From Paenisporosarcina cavernae (GTDB lineage: Bacteria; Bacillota; Bacilli; Bacillales_A; Planococcaceae), in the NCBI RefSeq assembly GCF_003595195.1, contig NZ_CP032418.1, forward strand, positions 1,128,501 through 1,192,500: a stretch of 64,000 bases of DNA, written 5' to 3'. Of the stretch, positions 8,935 through 18,090 are shown one piece after another. Each line of letters begins with the position of its first letter. The stretch's first letter is position 1. The position numbers and the translations under genes were made by a program. The notes beneath the pieces were generated by a model that was not told the DNA's origin, searched no databases, and saw only the letters and a list, made by a program, of their open reading frames with translations.

Positions 8935-9696
8935 ATGCATCGCGGAAAAGGAATGAAATTCGTCGGGGATTCACGTGTGCCTGTTAATCGCAAGCCGAAC
9001 ATCCCAAAAGACTATTCCGAATATCCGGGTAAAACAGAAGCTTTCTGGCCAAACTTCTTATTAAAAGAATGGTTAGTAGGGGCTGTATTCTTAATTGGAT
9101 ATTTAGTATTAACTGTTGCACATCCATCTCCACTTGAACGTCAAGCGGATCCAACAGATACTTCTTATATTCCATTACCGGACTGGTATTTCTTATTCTT
9201 ATATCAATTATTGAAATATGAATTTGCTTCAGGACCGTATAATGTTATTGGAGCGATTGTAATCCCTGGTCTTGCGTTTGGTGCTTTGATGTTAGCTCCA
9301 TTCTTAGATCGCGGACCAGAGCGTCGTCCATTTAAACGCCCGTTACCAACTGCGTTTATGTTATTAGCTGTAGCAGGTATCATTTTCCTAACTTGGGAAT
9401 CTGTTGTGAACCATGATTGGGAAGCTGCAAAAGCACAAGGTGAAATTCGTGAAGAAGCAGAGTTTGATGATACTGCTGAAGGATATTTAATTTATTCCGA
9501 AGCATCATGTATCGGCTGTCATGGTAATGCTTTTGAAGGAGGACTTGGACCAAGTCTTGCTGAAACAGATAAAACAGCAGAAGAAATTGCAGATATCGCA
9601 GTAAATGGTATTGGAACAATGCCTGCTGGCCAATGGACAGGATCGGATGAAGATCTTCAAAAAATGGCGCAATTCATTGATGAATTAAGCGAATAA
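8935..9696 (+). CDS. qcrC: Menaquinol:cytochrome c reductase, cytochrome b/c subunit
   Basis: QcrC is a fusion typical of Bacillus-type bc complexes. Residues 1-150 resemble subunit IV, with three membrane segments, and the PDWYFLFLYQLL region belongs to the quinol site. Residues 180-253 form an extracytoplasmic cytochrome c domain with the heme attachment site CIGCH at 192-196 and a later methionine in GTMPAGQW as probable axial ligand. It completes the qcrABC unit and is followed by a terminator. Confidence 0.95.
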   Translation: MHRGKGMKFVGDSRVPVNRKPNIPKDYSEYPGKTEAFWPNFLLKEWLVGAVFLIGYLVLTVAHPSPLERQADPTDTSYIPLPDWYFLFLYQLLKYEFASGPYNVIGAIVIPGLAFGALMLAPFLDRGPERRPFKRPLPTAFMLLAVAGIIFLTWESVVNHDWEAAKAQGEIREEAEFDDTAEGYLIYSEASCIGCHGNAFEGGLGPSLAETDKTAEEIADIAVNGIGTMPAGQWTGSDEDLQKMAQFIDELSE

Positions 9697-9698
9697 TC

Positions 9699-9730
9699 AA
9701 AAGGAGTCAGGAAACTGACTCCTTTTTTTT
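9699..9730 (+). terminator. Terminator after qcrC
   Basis: The stem AAGGAGTCAG-GAAA-CTGACTCCTT has a GNRA-type tetraloop and is followed by eight T. Confidence 0.92.
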
Positions 9731-9793
9731 GAAATGAAAAGACGAAATAGTGGAACTATTTCTGCGGATTTCGGTAAACATGAAGAGGTGGAA

Positions 9794-10396
9794 ATGGTGA
9801 GTTTGTATCTTTCCGTTTTACGAACTATTTTAGATCATAAATTGTTTCTAATAGTGCTTTTTATTGTGAATGTCTTCGGGACTATCTATGGTTATTATTG
9901 GTATGGATCACAATTAGAAATAACAGAACCTAAATTTTGGCTATTTGTTCCAGATAGTCCTACGGCAAGTCTCTTTTTTAGTATCGCCTTATTTGGATGG
10001 ATAATAGGCAAGCATTTCCGTTTGATAGAGGCTTTCGCGTTTATCTCGCTCATCAAATATGGGTTATGGGCTGTAGGGATGAATATTTGGTCTGAGATTG
10101 AAACTGGTCCAATTGGCCCTATTGGTTGGATGCTAGTTGCTAGTCATTTCGCAATGGCGGTGCAAGCTGTTTTATATATTCCAAAGTATCGTTTTCGGTG
10201 GATCCATGTACTCATCGCAGCAATATTCACTTTACATAATGAGATGATAGATTATGTATATGGTCAAATGCCGATTTATCGTTCGATTGAACAGCATGCT
10301 CAACTTATCGGTTATTTGACGTTTTGGCTCTCTATCTGCTGTATTCTCGCTGCAATTGCCGTCATAAAAAAGACAAAAGAATCAAAGGCGTACTAG
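9794..10396 (+). CDS. ypjA: YpjA family membrane protein (DUF1405)
   Basis: The roughly 200-residue protein has five to six predicted membrane segments (FLIVLFIVNVFGTIYGYYW, SLFFSIALFGWIIG, and others) and matches the DUF1405 family found after qcrC in Bacillus. Function is unknown. I prefer ATG 9794 (or GTG 9797) because the GAAGAGGTGG site at 9782-9791 lies just before it. An ATG at 9734 has no such site and falls at the terminator. Confidence 0.82.
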   Translation: MVSLYLSVLRTILDHKLFLIVLFIVNVFGTIYGYYWYGSQLEITEPKFWLFVPDSPTASLFFSIALFGWIIGKHFRLIEAFAFISLIKYGLWAVGMNIWSEIETGPIGPIGWMLVASHFAMAVQAVLYIPKYRFRWIHVLIAAIFTLHNEMIDYVYGQMPIYRSIEQHAQLIGYLTFWLSICCILAAIAVIKKTKESKAY

Positions 10397-10425
10397 TTGC
10401 TTCAACTCACTAAAGTAAGTACACT
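10397..10425 (+). promoter_or_regulatory. Promoter for the YugP-like gene
   Basis: TTGCTT (10397-10402) and TACACT (10420-10425) are separated by 17 bases and lie about 40 bases before the start codon. The -35 box overlaps the end of ypjA. Confidence 0.5.
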
Positions 10426-10463
10426 ATTACTATAGAGATAAGGGAAGGATGGAGAATGTATAC

Positions 10464-11141
10464 ATGAGTTTTATCTTATACTTCGCAATATTGTTAATAT
10501 TGCCATTGTATGCTCAGTTTAAAGTTAAATCTACGTATAAAAAATATGCTAAAGTTCGCTCGACTTCAGGAATGACAGGAGCTCAAGTAGCCCGAACAAT
10601 TCTAGATGCAAACGGGTTACAAGATGTGAAAGTAGTGGAGATTCGTGGCTTTTTATCCGATCACTATAATCCAATGACGAAGATTGTTGCATTATCTTCT
10701 GGTAACTATCATGAAGCATCTGTTGCTGGTACGGCAATCGCGGCACATGAAGTTGGGCATGCGATTCAACATAAGGAATCTTACTCCTTTTTAAAATTTC
10801 GTCATGCACTTGTTCCAGTGGCTAACATTTCATCGAATGCCTCATGGATCTTTGTAATGATTGGGATATTTGCAAATTTAAGTGGAATGTTATTACTTGG
10901 AATAGTCTTATTAGCTATCGGCGTATTATTCCAAATCGTGACACTTCCTGTTGAATTTAATGCTTCTTCTCGAGCAATGAATCAAATCGTGTCACTTGGT
11001 ATAATAAAGAACGAAGAAGAACGTCATGCGAAAAAAGTGTTAAGTGCAGCAGCGATGACATATGTTGCAGCAGCAGCTGTAGCTGTTCTTGAATTACTTC
11101 GTTTAGTGCTCATCTATACAGGTATGGGTCGCGACGAATAG
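10464..11141 (+). CDS. YugP-type membrane zinc metalloprotease
   Basis: The 225-residue protein has an N-terminal membrane segment, the zinc-protease motif HEVGHAIQH (HEVGH at residues 95-99) and two long hydrophobic stretches after it, as in B. subtilis YugP. In-frame EFNASSRAM supplies the probable third zinc ligand. Substrate is unknown. I choose ATG 10464 because the purine-rich site GGATGGAG lies 9 bases upstream and gives the YugP length. ATG 10449 abuts AGGGAAGG. The gene sits elsewhere in B. subtilis, so its place here is specific to this lineage. Confidence 0.88.
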   Translation: MSFILYFAILLILPLYAQFKVKSTYKKYAKVRSTSGMTGAQVARTILDANGLQDVKVVEIRGFLSDHYNPMTKIVALSSGNYHEASVAGTAIAAHEVGHAIQHKESYSFLKFRHALVPVANISSNASWIFVMIGIFANLSGMLLLGIVLLAIGVLFQIVTLPVEFNASSRAMNQIVSLGIIKNEEERHAKKVLSAAAMTYVAAAAVAVLELLRLVLIYTGMGRDE

Positions 11142-11144
11142 AAT

Positions 11145-11186
11145 AAAAAAACCTGAATCCCCTCACTGGAGGAATTCAGGTTTTTT
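11145..11186. terminator. Convergent terminator between the yugP-like gene and ypjC
   Basis: The inverted repeat AAAAACCTGAATCC / GGAATTCAGGTTTTTT has one bulged base and T runs on both strands, so it can end transcripts from both sides. Confidence 0.85.
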
Positions 11187-11218
11187 GCGTTTTCAGTGTT
11201 TATTTCTTTACTTGTACT

Positions 11219-12088
11219 TCAATCAATTGGCTTTTTCTGCTCATCTAATGTAAAACCTTCTCCCATCACATCATGTACTTCTGTTACAGACACAAATGCA
11301 TGAGGATCAATAGATGTAATGATATTTTTTAAACGTACAATTTCATTCTTTCCAACTACGCAATAGATGACTTCTCGATCTACTTTAGAGAAGTGCCCAA
11401 ATCCTTTTAATATGGTTACACCTCGGTCCATCTCCGTTAAAATTCGATCTCCTATTTCGCTTTGGAAATCTGAAATGATAAATGCACCCCTCGCAGCATA
11501 TGCACCTTCTTGAACGAAGTCTATGACCCGAGCTCCAACAAAAACAGCCACTAAGGTATACATCATAGAACGGGAATCTAAAAATGTTAACCACGAAAGT
11601 AAAATGACGACAGCATCAAAAATGAACATCGTTTTTCCCATGCTCCAGCCAAGATACTTGTGACCTAAACGTGCAATGATATCGACTCCACCAGTAGTGC
11701 CACCATAGCGAAATATAATTCCTAATCCGATCCCGACAAATACACCAGCAAATAAAGAAGCTAAGAACAAATCGTTCTTTAAATGAATATCCACTTCATA
11801 TAAGAGGAAAATTTTTAAAAACACTGATACGGAAACAGTTCCGACTACAGTATAGATAAATACTTTTCTTCCTAACAACCTCCATCCAACGATAAACATC
11901 GGAATGTTAAGCAATAGATTCATTAACGCCGGGTCAAAATGGAAAGCAAACAACAAGATTAGTGTAATACCGCTAAACCCACCTTCACCTAATTCATTCT
12001 GTATATTAAAATGAACAAATCCGAAGCTAAAAATAGCAGCACCAATTATGATAAAGAGTATATTTTTTACTTTAATACCTTTGAGCAC
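11219..12088 (-). CDS. ypjC: YitT / UPF0750 family membrane protein, YpjC-like
   Basis: The 289-residue protein has an N-terminal six-segment membrane domain with GEGGFSGI and RYGGTTGGVDII signatures. It ends in a cytosolic DUF2179 domain from about residue 200 (GAFIISDFQSEI... VTILKGFGHFSK). The family is widespread in Firmicutes and its transport role is undefined. I choose the GTG at 12088 because GGAGGGG (complement of 12094-12100) is 5 bases upstream. A longer reading from 12133 lacks a ribosome site. It is transcribed against the surrounding genes. Confidence 0.85.
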   Translation of the reverse strand: MLKGIKVKNILFIIIGAAIFSFGFVHFNIQNELGEGGFSGITLILLFAFHFDPALMNLLLNIPMFIVGWRLLGRKVFIYTVVGTVSVSVFLKIFLLYEVDIHLKNDLFLASLFAGVFVGIGLGIIFRYGGTTGGVDIIARLGHKYLGWSMGKTMFIFDAVVILLSWLTFLDSRSMMYTLVAVFVGARVIDFVQEGAYAARGAFIISDFQSEIGDRILTEMDRGVTILKGFGHFSKVDREVIYCVVGKNEIVRLKNIITSIDPHAFVSVTEVHDVMGEGFTLDEQKKPID

Positions 12089-12143
12089 ATGTACCCCTCC
12101 CATACAAACAAACACTATGTCATTATCATTCATTTTAAGTCTT

Positions 12144-12173
12144 TTGACAATACGCTGTGGAGTTCATTAGGAT
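12144..12173 (+). promoter_or_regulatory. SigA-type promoter for the ypjD-dapB-...-birA operon
   Basis: A perfect TTGACA (12144-12149), an 18-base spacer and TAGGAT (12168-12173) lie 20 bases before ypjD. No other promoter of this quality is visible until panB. Confidence 0.6.
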
Positions 12174-12193
12174 AGAATAAGGAGAGTGAAAAC

Positions 12194-12523
12194 ATGGAAG
12201 AGAAAACATTGAAAAATTGGCAAGCAGAAGTAGATCATTATATAGGACAATTTAAGGAAGGGTATTTTCCACCATTTGAATTGCTTGCTCGCATGTCAGA
12301 GGAATTAGGTGAACTTTCAAGAGAAGTTCATCACCAGTATGGAATGAAGAAAAAGAAAGATACAGAAGATAAAAGTTCTATGGAAGAAGAACTTGCGGAT
12401 TTATTGTTTGTTATTATTTGTTTTGCAAATGCAGAGAAACTATCTCTAAATGCAGCAATGAGTACCGTAATGGAAAAATTTCGAACAAGAGATGAACATC
12501 GTTGGACAAGAAAGGAAGAATAG
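12194..12523 (+). CDS. ypjD: MazG-like nucleotide pyrophosphohydrolase, YpjD
   Basis: The 109-residue all-helical protein carries the MazG-type metal-binding acidic motifs EELGELSREV and EEELADLLF, which bind magnesium. Such enzymes hydrolyse (d)NTPs to monophosphates, and the true substrate here is not known. It is first in the operon and its stop lies only 2 bases before dapB. The length is that of the single-domain family. Confidence 0.88.
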   Translation: MEEKTLKNWQAEVDHYIGQFKEGYFPPFELLARMSEELGELSREVHHQYGMKKKKDTEDKSSMEEELADLLFVIICFANAEKLSLNAAMSTVMEKFRTRDEHRWTRKEE

Positions 12524-12525
12524 CC

Positions 12526-13341
12526 ATGATTCGTGTTGCATTAGCTGGTCCAAGAGGGAGAATGGGATCTGAAGCAGTACATACATTAATGAAGAATTCA
12601 TCTATCGACCTAGTAGCGGTTTTGGATTATAAAGAAATTGGAAAGGTCCTCAGTGAAACGTCCATATTTCCAGCGAATTATGAAATTCCTGTCTACAATA
12701 AAATAGAAGAATTGCTTCAAATTGAAAAACCGGATGTATTTCTCGACCTGACTACTCCAGAGAGTGTGTATGATCATGCAGAACACTGCTTAACCAAACA
12801 GGTAAAGGTGGTCATCGGGACAACCGGTATGTCGGAAAAACAAAGTAGTTCATTACAAAAACTTTCAGATGAAAATCAAACAGCATGTATTATCGCGCCT
12901 AATTTTGCGTTAGGGGCAATTATGATGATGAAATTTGCAAAAATGGCAGCTGCTTATTTTCCAGATGTAGAAATAATTGAATTGCATCATGATCAGAAGT
13001 TAGACGCACCGTCTGGAACTGCAACTAAAACCGCTTCATTAATATCGGAAGTAAGGAAACCTCATCAGCAGGGCCATCCAGAAGAGAAAGAAGTGTTACA
13101 AGGCGCGCGGGGAGCCTCGTATCAGGGAATACCAATACATAGCGTCCGCTTACCTGGCTTTACTGCCCATCAAAAAGTAATTTTCGGTGATACAGGACAA
13201 CTATTAACAATCCAGCACGATTCGATGTCTAGACAATCATTTATGAGTGGCATCGTCTTTGCAATAGAAAAAGTGATGCAAACAAATGACTACATTGTGG
13301 GATTAGAAAATTTGTTAACGGAAGAAGGGGATCTTCGTTGA
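12526..13341 (+). CDS. dapB: 4-hydroxy-tetrahydrodipicolinate reductase
   Basis: DapB reduces the cyclic intermediate of the lysine/diaminopimelate pathway with NAD(P)H. The 271-residue protein has a Rossmann motif GPRGRMGS at residues 8-15, a GTTGMSE segment and the substrate signature [16 protein letters not shown] use ATG 12526, which has AAAGGAAG 7 bases upstream. A longer form would extend into ypjD. The TGA overlaps the TTG start of mgsA by 4 bases. Confidence 0.95.
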   Translation: MIRVALAGPRGRMGSEAVHTLMKNSSIDLVAVLDYKEIGKVLSETSIFPANYEIPVYNKIEELLQIEKPDVFLDLTTPESVYDHAEHCLTKQVKVVIGTTGMSEKQSSSLQKLSDENQTACIIAPNFALGAIMMMKFAKMAAAYFPDVEIIELHHDQKLDAPSGTATKTASLISEVRKPHQQGHPEEKEVLQGARGASYQGIPIHSVRLPGFTAHQKVIFGDTGQLLTIQHDSMSRQSFMSGIVFAIEKVMQTNDYIVGLENLLTEEGDLR

Positions 13342-13742
13342 AGATAGCATTAATCGCTCATGACCGTAAAAAAGACGATCTTATTCAGTTTGTTACGGCA
13401 TATAAAACAATTTTAGAAGATCATGATCTTGTCGCGACAGGAACGACTGGTCAACGAATTATTGATGAAACGGGATTACCTGTAACTAGATTCCAGTCGG
13501 GTCCTCTTGGAGGGGATCAACAAATTGGTGCGCTTATCGCGGATAATGCGATGGATATGATAATCTTTTTCCGAGATCCTTTAACCGCTCAGCCTCATGA
13601 ACCAGATGTTACAGCATTAATACGATTGTGCGACGTCTATCAAATACCTCTAGCTACAAATATGGGTACTGCGGAAGTATTACTAAAAGGGTTACAAGAA
13701 GGCTTTATCGATTGGCGATTATTAGCCGACAGAAGAAAATAA
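13338..13742 (+). CDS. mgsA: Methylglyoxal synthase
   Basis: MgsA turns dihydroxyacetone phosphate into methylglyoxal and phosphate, bypassing lower glycolysis. The 134-residue product shows the phosphate-binding GTTGQRI, the [10 protein letters not shown] motif and the FFRDPL motif with a catalytic aspartate. It uses a TTG start overlapping dapB. In B. subtilis bshB1 follows, but here bshA begins 12 bases later. Confidence 0.95.
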   Translation: MKIALIAHDRKKDDLIQFVTAYKTILEDHDLVATGTTGQRIIDETGLPVTRFQSGPLGGDQQIGALIADNAMDMIIFFRDPLTAQPHEPDVTALIRLCDVYQIPLATNMGTAEVLLKGLQEGFIDWRLLADRRK

Positions 13743-13754
13743 GGGGGCGTAACG

Positions 13755-14891
13755 ATGAGAAAGTTAAAGATAGGCATCATTTGCTACCCGACAGTTGGAG
13801 GAAGTGGAGTAGTCGCGACTGAACTTGGAAAATTGTTAGCAGAAAAAGGGCACGAAATTCATTTTATTACCTCCAGTGTTCCATTTCGTTTAAATCGAAT
13901 TTTTCCTAATATTTATTTCCATCAAGCAGATGTCAATAGTTATGCTGTGTTTCAGCATCCACCTTACGATTTATCATTGGCAAGTAAAATTGCAGAAGTA
14001 ATTGAAAAAGAAAACTTAGATCTTATTCACGCCCATTATGCAATACCGCATGCGGTGTGTGCAGTGCTAGCAAAAGACATGGCTCAAAGCACGATTCCAG
14101 TAGTTACTACACTTCATGGAACAGATATCACCGTGTTGGGACAAGATTCTTCCATGTCATCCATTATTAAATACGGAATGGATAAATCCAATGCGGTTAC
14201 TGCAGTTTCGCATTCATTGAGCGAACAGACAAAAGAAATGATTAATCCGAACAAACCAATCGATACGATATACAATTTTGTCGATCCAAAAGATTATGCA
14301 GTGAAACCTCGCAAAGAATTGACTGATTACTTTAAATTGTCTAGTGAAAAAGTCGTGATTCATGTTTCCAATTTCCGTAAAGTGAAGCATGTAGAAGATG
14401 TAGTTAAAAGTTTTTCTCTCATCTTGAATTCCATCCATGCGAAGTTATTACTGGTAGGCGATGGACCGGAAATGAATACAGTGATTCAATTAGTGAAACG
14501 ACTTGGTTTAGATGATCAGGTGCTATTTTTAGGAAAGCAAGAAAATGTTGCGGAACTATATGCAATTAGTGATTTAAAACTTTTATTATCGGAAAAAGAA
14601 TCCTTTGGACTTGTCTTAGCGGAAGCGATGGCATCAGGAATTCCTTGTATCGGTACAAGAATTGGCGGGATTCCAGAAGTCATCCAGCACGGTGAAAATG
14701 GTTACCTCGTCGATTTACATGATACGAAACAAGTTGCTGAGTATGCGATTGAATTATTTACCAACAAGGAGTTGTATGATTCATTTTCAGCAGCTGCAAA
14801 ACGAAGTGTGAGTGACAGATTCAGTTCTGCAGAAATTGTGAAACAGTATGAATCGTTGTATGAAAGAGTTTTGCAGAATGACTCTAAGTAA
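13755..14891 (+). CDS. bshA: N-acetyl-alpha-D-glucosaminyl L-malate synthase
   Basis: BshA is a GT-B fold glycosyltransferase that joins UDP-GlcNAc and L-malate in the first step of bacillithiol synthesis. The 378-residue protein starts with the glycine-rich [12 protein letters not shown] loop and has the AHYAIPHA and TTLHGTDIT motifs. The UDP-binding [14 protein letters not shown] motif lies in the C-terminal half. An AAGGGGGCG ribosome site precedes the ATG. The next step, deacetylation by BshB, is not encoded in the window. Confidence 0.95.
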   Translation: MRKLKIGIICYPTVGGSGVVATELGKLLAEKGHEIHFITSSVPFRLNRIFPNIYFHQADVNSYAVFQHPPYDLSLASKIAEVIEKENLDLIHAHYAIPHAVCAVLAKDMAQSTIPVVTTLHGTDITVLGQDSSMSSIIKYGMDKSNAVTAVSHSLSEQTKEMINPNKPIDTIYNFVDPKDYAVKPRKELTDYFKLSSEKVVIHVSNFRKVKHVEDVVKSFSLILNSIHAKLLLVGDGPEMNTVIQLVKRLGLDDQVLFLGKQENVAELYAISDLKLLLSEKESFGLVLAEAMASGIPCIGTRIGGIPEVIQHGENGYLVDLHDTKQVAEYAIELFTNKELYDSFSAAAKRSVSDRFSSAEIVKQYESLYERVLQNDSK

Positions 14892-16062
14892 AAAATTAAT
14901 TGAAAATGGAAAGTATTGTTTAGAAATACTGCACGACCACGGGTTCGAAGCTTTTTTTGTTGGTGGATGTGTTCGTGATCAATTAATTGGCCGTGACATT
15001 AAAGATATTGATATTGCGACGAACGCTTTGCCACATGAAGTAAAAGCACTATTCGCTATTACAGTGGATATTGGGATTGAGCATGGAACAGTGTTGGTTC
15101 TTGTAAATGATATTCCGATCGAAATCACCACGTACCGTCAAGAAGAAGAATATCTTTTACATCGTCGGCCTGCTTCTGTTCATTTTGTGCAAAATCTTTC
15201 GTTTGATTTGATGAGACGTGATTTCACGATGAATGCAATAGCAATGAGCAAAAATGGTGATTTAATCGATCCTTATAAAGGAGAGGAAGATATTAAAGAC
15301 CTTCTCATCCGTGCAGTGGGTAACCCATTTGAACGGTTCTCCGAAGATGCCCTTCGAATGCTACGAGGAATTCGGTTTACATCTACTTTAGGATTTGAAT
15401 TGGAAGAAACCACCATGAGTGCGATTAGATCAAACCGATGTCTTTTACAGCATATTTCTGTTGAACGTATTACAAAAGAGCTGTCTTCTTTTTTTATGGG
15501 CAGCTATGTAAAGCATGGATGGAAATTTTTAAAGGAAAGTAAGATAGCAGAATGTTTTCCTATTCCATTGGATGTTATTCCACCAATTATAGAACAACTT
15601 TCCTTCGCGTCATCTATTGAAGGGTGGAGTTATTTATACCAAGAGCATAATGAAGCAGGGAATGTTCCGATTAAATTTAAGTTTTCAAAGCAAGAAGCGA
15701 AAGAATATCGAATCCTCTCGACGTTACTAAGTGTTAGAAAAGAGCGTGTTTTTCGGGAACTTGATGTATTTAATCAGCAACTTTCTCATATTTTATTCGC
15801 TGAGCGATTTGCAACTACTCATGATGAAATAAGTTGGACAGAACGCAAGAGAGACATCGAAGAAATGTATCATCACTTACCGATTAAACAGTCGAGCGAG
15901 CTGGCAGTTAATGGATCTGACTTACTTTTATGGTCTGAGAGAAAACCTGGACCATGGATGAAAAACGCTTTACGAATGTTAGAAGAAAAAGTCGTAAGTG
16001 GAGTAATAGAAAATACAAAACAAGCGATAAAGGATGAGTTTTTACATGAAGGTACCGATTAA
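14878..16062 (+). CDS. cca: CCA-adding tRNA nucleotidyltransferase
   Basis: This class II nucleotidyltransferase builds or repairs the 3' CCA end of tRNA. The 394-residue protein has the active-site [11 protein letters not shown] followed by the DIDIAT aspartates, then [10 protein letters not shown] and the [15 protein letters not shown]-binding helix. I take ATG 14878, which gives the usual length. It overlaps the bshA end by 14 bases and implies translational coupling. Confidence 0.94.
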   Translation: MTLSKKLIENGKYCLEILHDHGFEAFFVGGCVRDQLIGRDIKDIDIATNALPHEVKALFAITVDIGIEHGTVLVLVNDIPIEITTYRQEEEYLLHRRPASVHFVQNLSFDLMRRDFTMNAIAMSKNGDLIDPYKGEEDIKDLLIRAVGNPFERFSEDALRMLRGIRFTSTLGFELEETTMSAIRSNRCLLQHISVERITKELSSFFMGSYVKHGWKFLKESKIAECFPIPLDVIPPIIEQLSFASSIEGWSYLYQEHNEAGNVPIKFKFSKQEAKEYRILSTLLSVRKERVFRELDVFNQQLSHILFAERFATTHDEISWTERKRDIEEMYHHLPIKQSSELAVNGSDLLLWSERKPGPWMKNALRMLEEKVVSGVIENTKQAIKDEFLHEGTD

Positions 16063-17029
16063 ACAAGGAGTTTGGAAACGACTGCTTGAAATGGATGGAG
16101 AGCCAATTTCTGGGCAAAAACTTGCCGAAGAACTTGGCGTATCACGAACTGCGATTTGGAAAGCAGTGCAAACACTTCAATCAGAGGGATTCGAAATAGA
16201 TTCTGTCAAAAAGAGCGGATATGCAATTCATGCTAAACCCGCATTTTTAACGCTGGAAGAAATGCAACAGTATCGAACGTCCGAACAAATTGGAAAGTAC
16301 ATCCACCTATATCCATCTCTTACTTCTACTCAAGTTATTGCACATGAGAAAGCACAACACGGTGCTTTGCATGGCACGGTAATTGTAAGCGAAGAGCAAA
16401 CAGCTGGAAGAGGAAGGTTGCAACGAAAATGGGATTCTGGAGCAGGGAAAGGCTTATGGATGACTATCATTCTACGTCCCGACATTCATGTATCTCGCGC
16501 TCCACAATTGACATTAATTGCAGCGGTTGCAGTTGTAAAAGGAATCGAAGATGTTACAGGTGTACAAGCTCAAATCAAGTGGCCGAATGACGTGCTCATT
16601 AATGGAAAGAAATGTACGGGTATTTTAACTGAACTACAAGCAGATGTTGATCGTGTACAAGCTGTGTTATTAGGTATCGGAATTAATGTATTGCATGATA
16701 AAGAAGACTTTCCAGAAGAGTTAAAGGACATCGCAACATCGCTAAAAATGGAAAGTGGAGAAGCTGTTAATCGAGCAAAATTAGCTGCTACAATATGGAA
16801 TTACCTCGAAAAATACAGTGATCTATACTTAGAACAAGGGTTTGAACCAATTCGTTTATTATGGGAGTCCTATTCTACTAGCATTGGTCAACAGATTATC
16901 GCCCGCACAGCTCGCGAAGTGATAGAAGGACGTGCGAAAGGAATCACAAAAGATGGTGTATTGTTAGTAGAAGATTCCACAGGAAAAATCCATGAGATTT
17001 ATTCAGCAGATATCGAATTGACAACATAA
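16046..17029 (+). CDS. birA: Bifunctional biotin-protein ligase / biotin operon repressor
   Basis: The 327-residue protein has an N-terminal winged helix (GQKLAEELGVSRTAIWKAV, residues 23-41) for DNA binding and a biotin ligase domain with the GRGRLQRKW biotinyl-AMP loop. The KWPNDV motif and a C-terminal SH3-like domain follow. It charges carboxylases with biotin and probably represses biotin genes, none of which lie nearby. ATG 16046 has an AAAGGATGAG site upstream and overlaps cca by 17 bases. Confidence 0.94.
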   Translation: MKVPIKQGVWKRLLEMDGEPISGQKLAEELGVSRTAIWKAVQTLQSEGFEIDSVKKSGYAIHAKPAFLTLEEMQQYRTSEQIGKYIHLYPSLTSTQVIAHEKAQHGALHGTVIVSEEQTAGRGRLQRKWDSGAGKGLWMTIILRPDIHVSRAPQLTLIAAVAVVKGIEDVTGVQAQIKWPNDVLINGKKCTGILTELQADVDRVQAVLLGIGINVLHDKEDFPEELKDIATSLKMESGEAVNRAKLAATIWNYLEKYSDLYLEQGFEPIRLLWESYSTSIGQQIIARTAREVIEGRAKGITKDGVLLVEDSTGKIHEIYSADIELTT

Positions 17030-17063
17030 AACAAGCTTTTTTATAGAGGGTAATATAAATATC

Positions 17064-17072
17064 TGCTATAGT
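17064..17072 (+). promoter_or_regulatory. Extended -10 promoter for panBCD
   Basis: TGCTATAGT matches the extended -10 consensus with one mismatch. The -35 region is poor, as expected for an extended -10 promoter. The predicted start near 17079 gives a leader of about 175 bases. Confidence 0.55.
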
Positions 17073-17078
17073 GTAGGT

Positions 17079-17222
17079 GTAGGACGGTATCCAGTTGGAA
17101 CTGTACCTAAGTAAAAAAAAACAATAAAAATAAATAGCAATTCTGCCTTGATCATTTTTGACAGGGACGGAGGAAAGCCTTATACACACTACCCTTCTGT
17201 CCAAATTCAGAAGGGTATTTTT
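17079..17222 (+). promoter_or_regulatory. Structured panB leader, candidate pan-motif RNA with attenuator
   Basis: Two structured parts precede panB, and both contain GGACGG (17082-17087 and 17165-17170). In the second, TCTG-CCTTG (17142-17150) can pair with CAGGG-A-CGGA (17162-17171), leaving A167 bulged. The first can form GGTA/TACC plus CAGT/ACTG (17086-17107). From memory, the described pan RNA motif lies upstream of pantothenate operons, has stems broken by bulged A residues and is often in tandem, so this leader fits. A terminator-like hairpin follows at 17191-17216. The assignment is not tested with a covariance model. Confidence 0.5.
17191..17221 (+). terminator. Terminator-like hairpin inside the panB leader
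   Basis: ACCCTTCTG (17191-17199) and CAGAAGGGT (17208-17216) form a perfect 9-bp stem followed by ATTTTT. Standing before panB and not after birA, it is either the birA terminator or an attenuator. Part of its left arm can also pair with GACAGG near 17160, which would oppose termination. Confidence 0.6.
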
Positions 17223-17253
17223 AGGTTTACTCCTGGAAAGGAGCAAGATTAGG

Positions 17254-18090
17254 ATGAAATCTGTATCAAATTTTATGAAAATGAAACAGCAAGGTGAAAA
17301 AATTGCGATGTTAACTGCCTACGATGCCCCCACTGCCTCCATCGCTGAAAAAGCAGCTATGGATATTTTACTAGTGGGAGATTCACTTGGAATGGTTGTA
17401 CTGGGGTACGATTCAACCGTTCCTGTTACGTTGGAGGATATGATCCATCACGGAAAAGCAGTCCGTAGAGGAGCAAAAGATACATTTGTTGTTGTGGATA
17501 TGCCTTTTGGTTCGTATCACGCATCCATTGATACTGCTATTGATAATGGTATTCGTTTGTTTCAAGAAACAGGTGCGAATGCATTGAAAATAGAAGGGGC
17601 AGATGAGATTGTCGATGTCATTTATCGTTTAACGAAAACCGGCATCCCTGTGGTAGCTCACTTAGGTTTATTGCCACAATCCGCTGCAGTATTGGGTGGG
17701 TACAAAGTACAGGGGAAAACAGCTTCGGCAGCAAAAAAATTAATAGAAGATGCGAAACGCTGTGAAGAAGCTGGTGCGATTATGGTTGTATTGGAATGTA
17801 TTCCACATCAACTAGCTGCAGAAATTTCGAAAGCAGTTTCTATTCCAGTCATAGGAATTGGTGCGGGAGAAGCATGTGACGGGCAAGTGCTCGTTTACCA
17901 TGATACGGTTGGATACGGTGCACATCATATACCGAGGTTCGTGAAACAGTATTCCACTATCTCGCAAACGATTGAACAAGCCCTTTTAGATTATGTTCAC
18001 GAAGTGAAAACTTCTTCATTCCCAGCAGAGGAACACCGATTCTCCATGAAAGACGATGAACTTGAACAGTTATACGGAGGAAACAAATGA
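17254..18090 (+). CDS. panB: 3-methyl-2-oxobutanoate hydroxymethyltransferase
   Basis: PanB transfers a hydroxymethyl group from methylene-THF to ketoisovalerate, the first committed step of pantothenate synthesis. The 278-residue TIM-barrel protein shows LTAYDAPTA, the metal-binding VGDSLGMV motif, KIEGADE and [12 protein letters not shown] choose ATG 17254, with AAAGGAG 10 bases upstream, which gives the family length. Upstream in-frame sequence runs through the leader hairpin. The stop overlaps panC by 4 bases. Confidence 0.95.
   Translation: MKSVSNFMKMKQQGEKIAMLTAYDAPTASIAEKAAMDILLVGDSLGMVVLGYDSTVPVTLEDMIHHGKAVRRGAKDTFVVVDMPFGSYHASIDTAIDNGIRLFQETGANALKIEGADEIVDVIYRLTKTGIPVVAHLGLLPQSAAVLGGYKVQGKTASAAKKLIEDAKRCEEAGAIMVVLECIPHQLAAEISKAVSIPVIGIGAGEACDGQVLVYHDTVGYGAHHIPRFVKQYSTISQTIEQALLDYVHEVKTSSFPAEEHRFSMKDDELEQLYGGNK

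Noticed and set aside
17158-17253. In-frame N-terminal extension of panB
   Set aside because: It would translate through the leader hairpin and lacks a ribosome site. ATG 17254 gives the family length.
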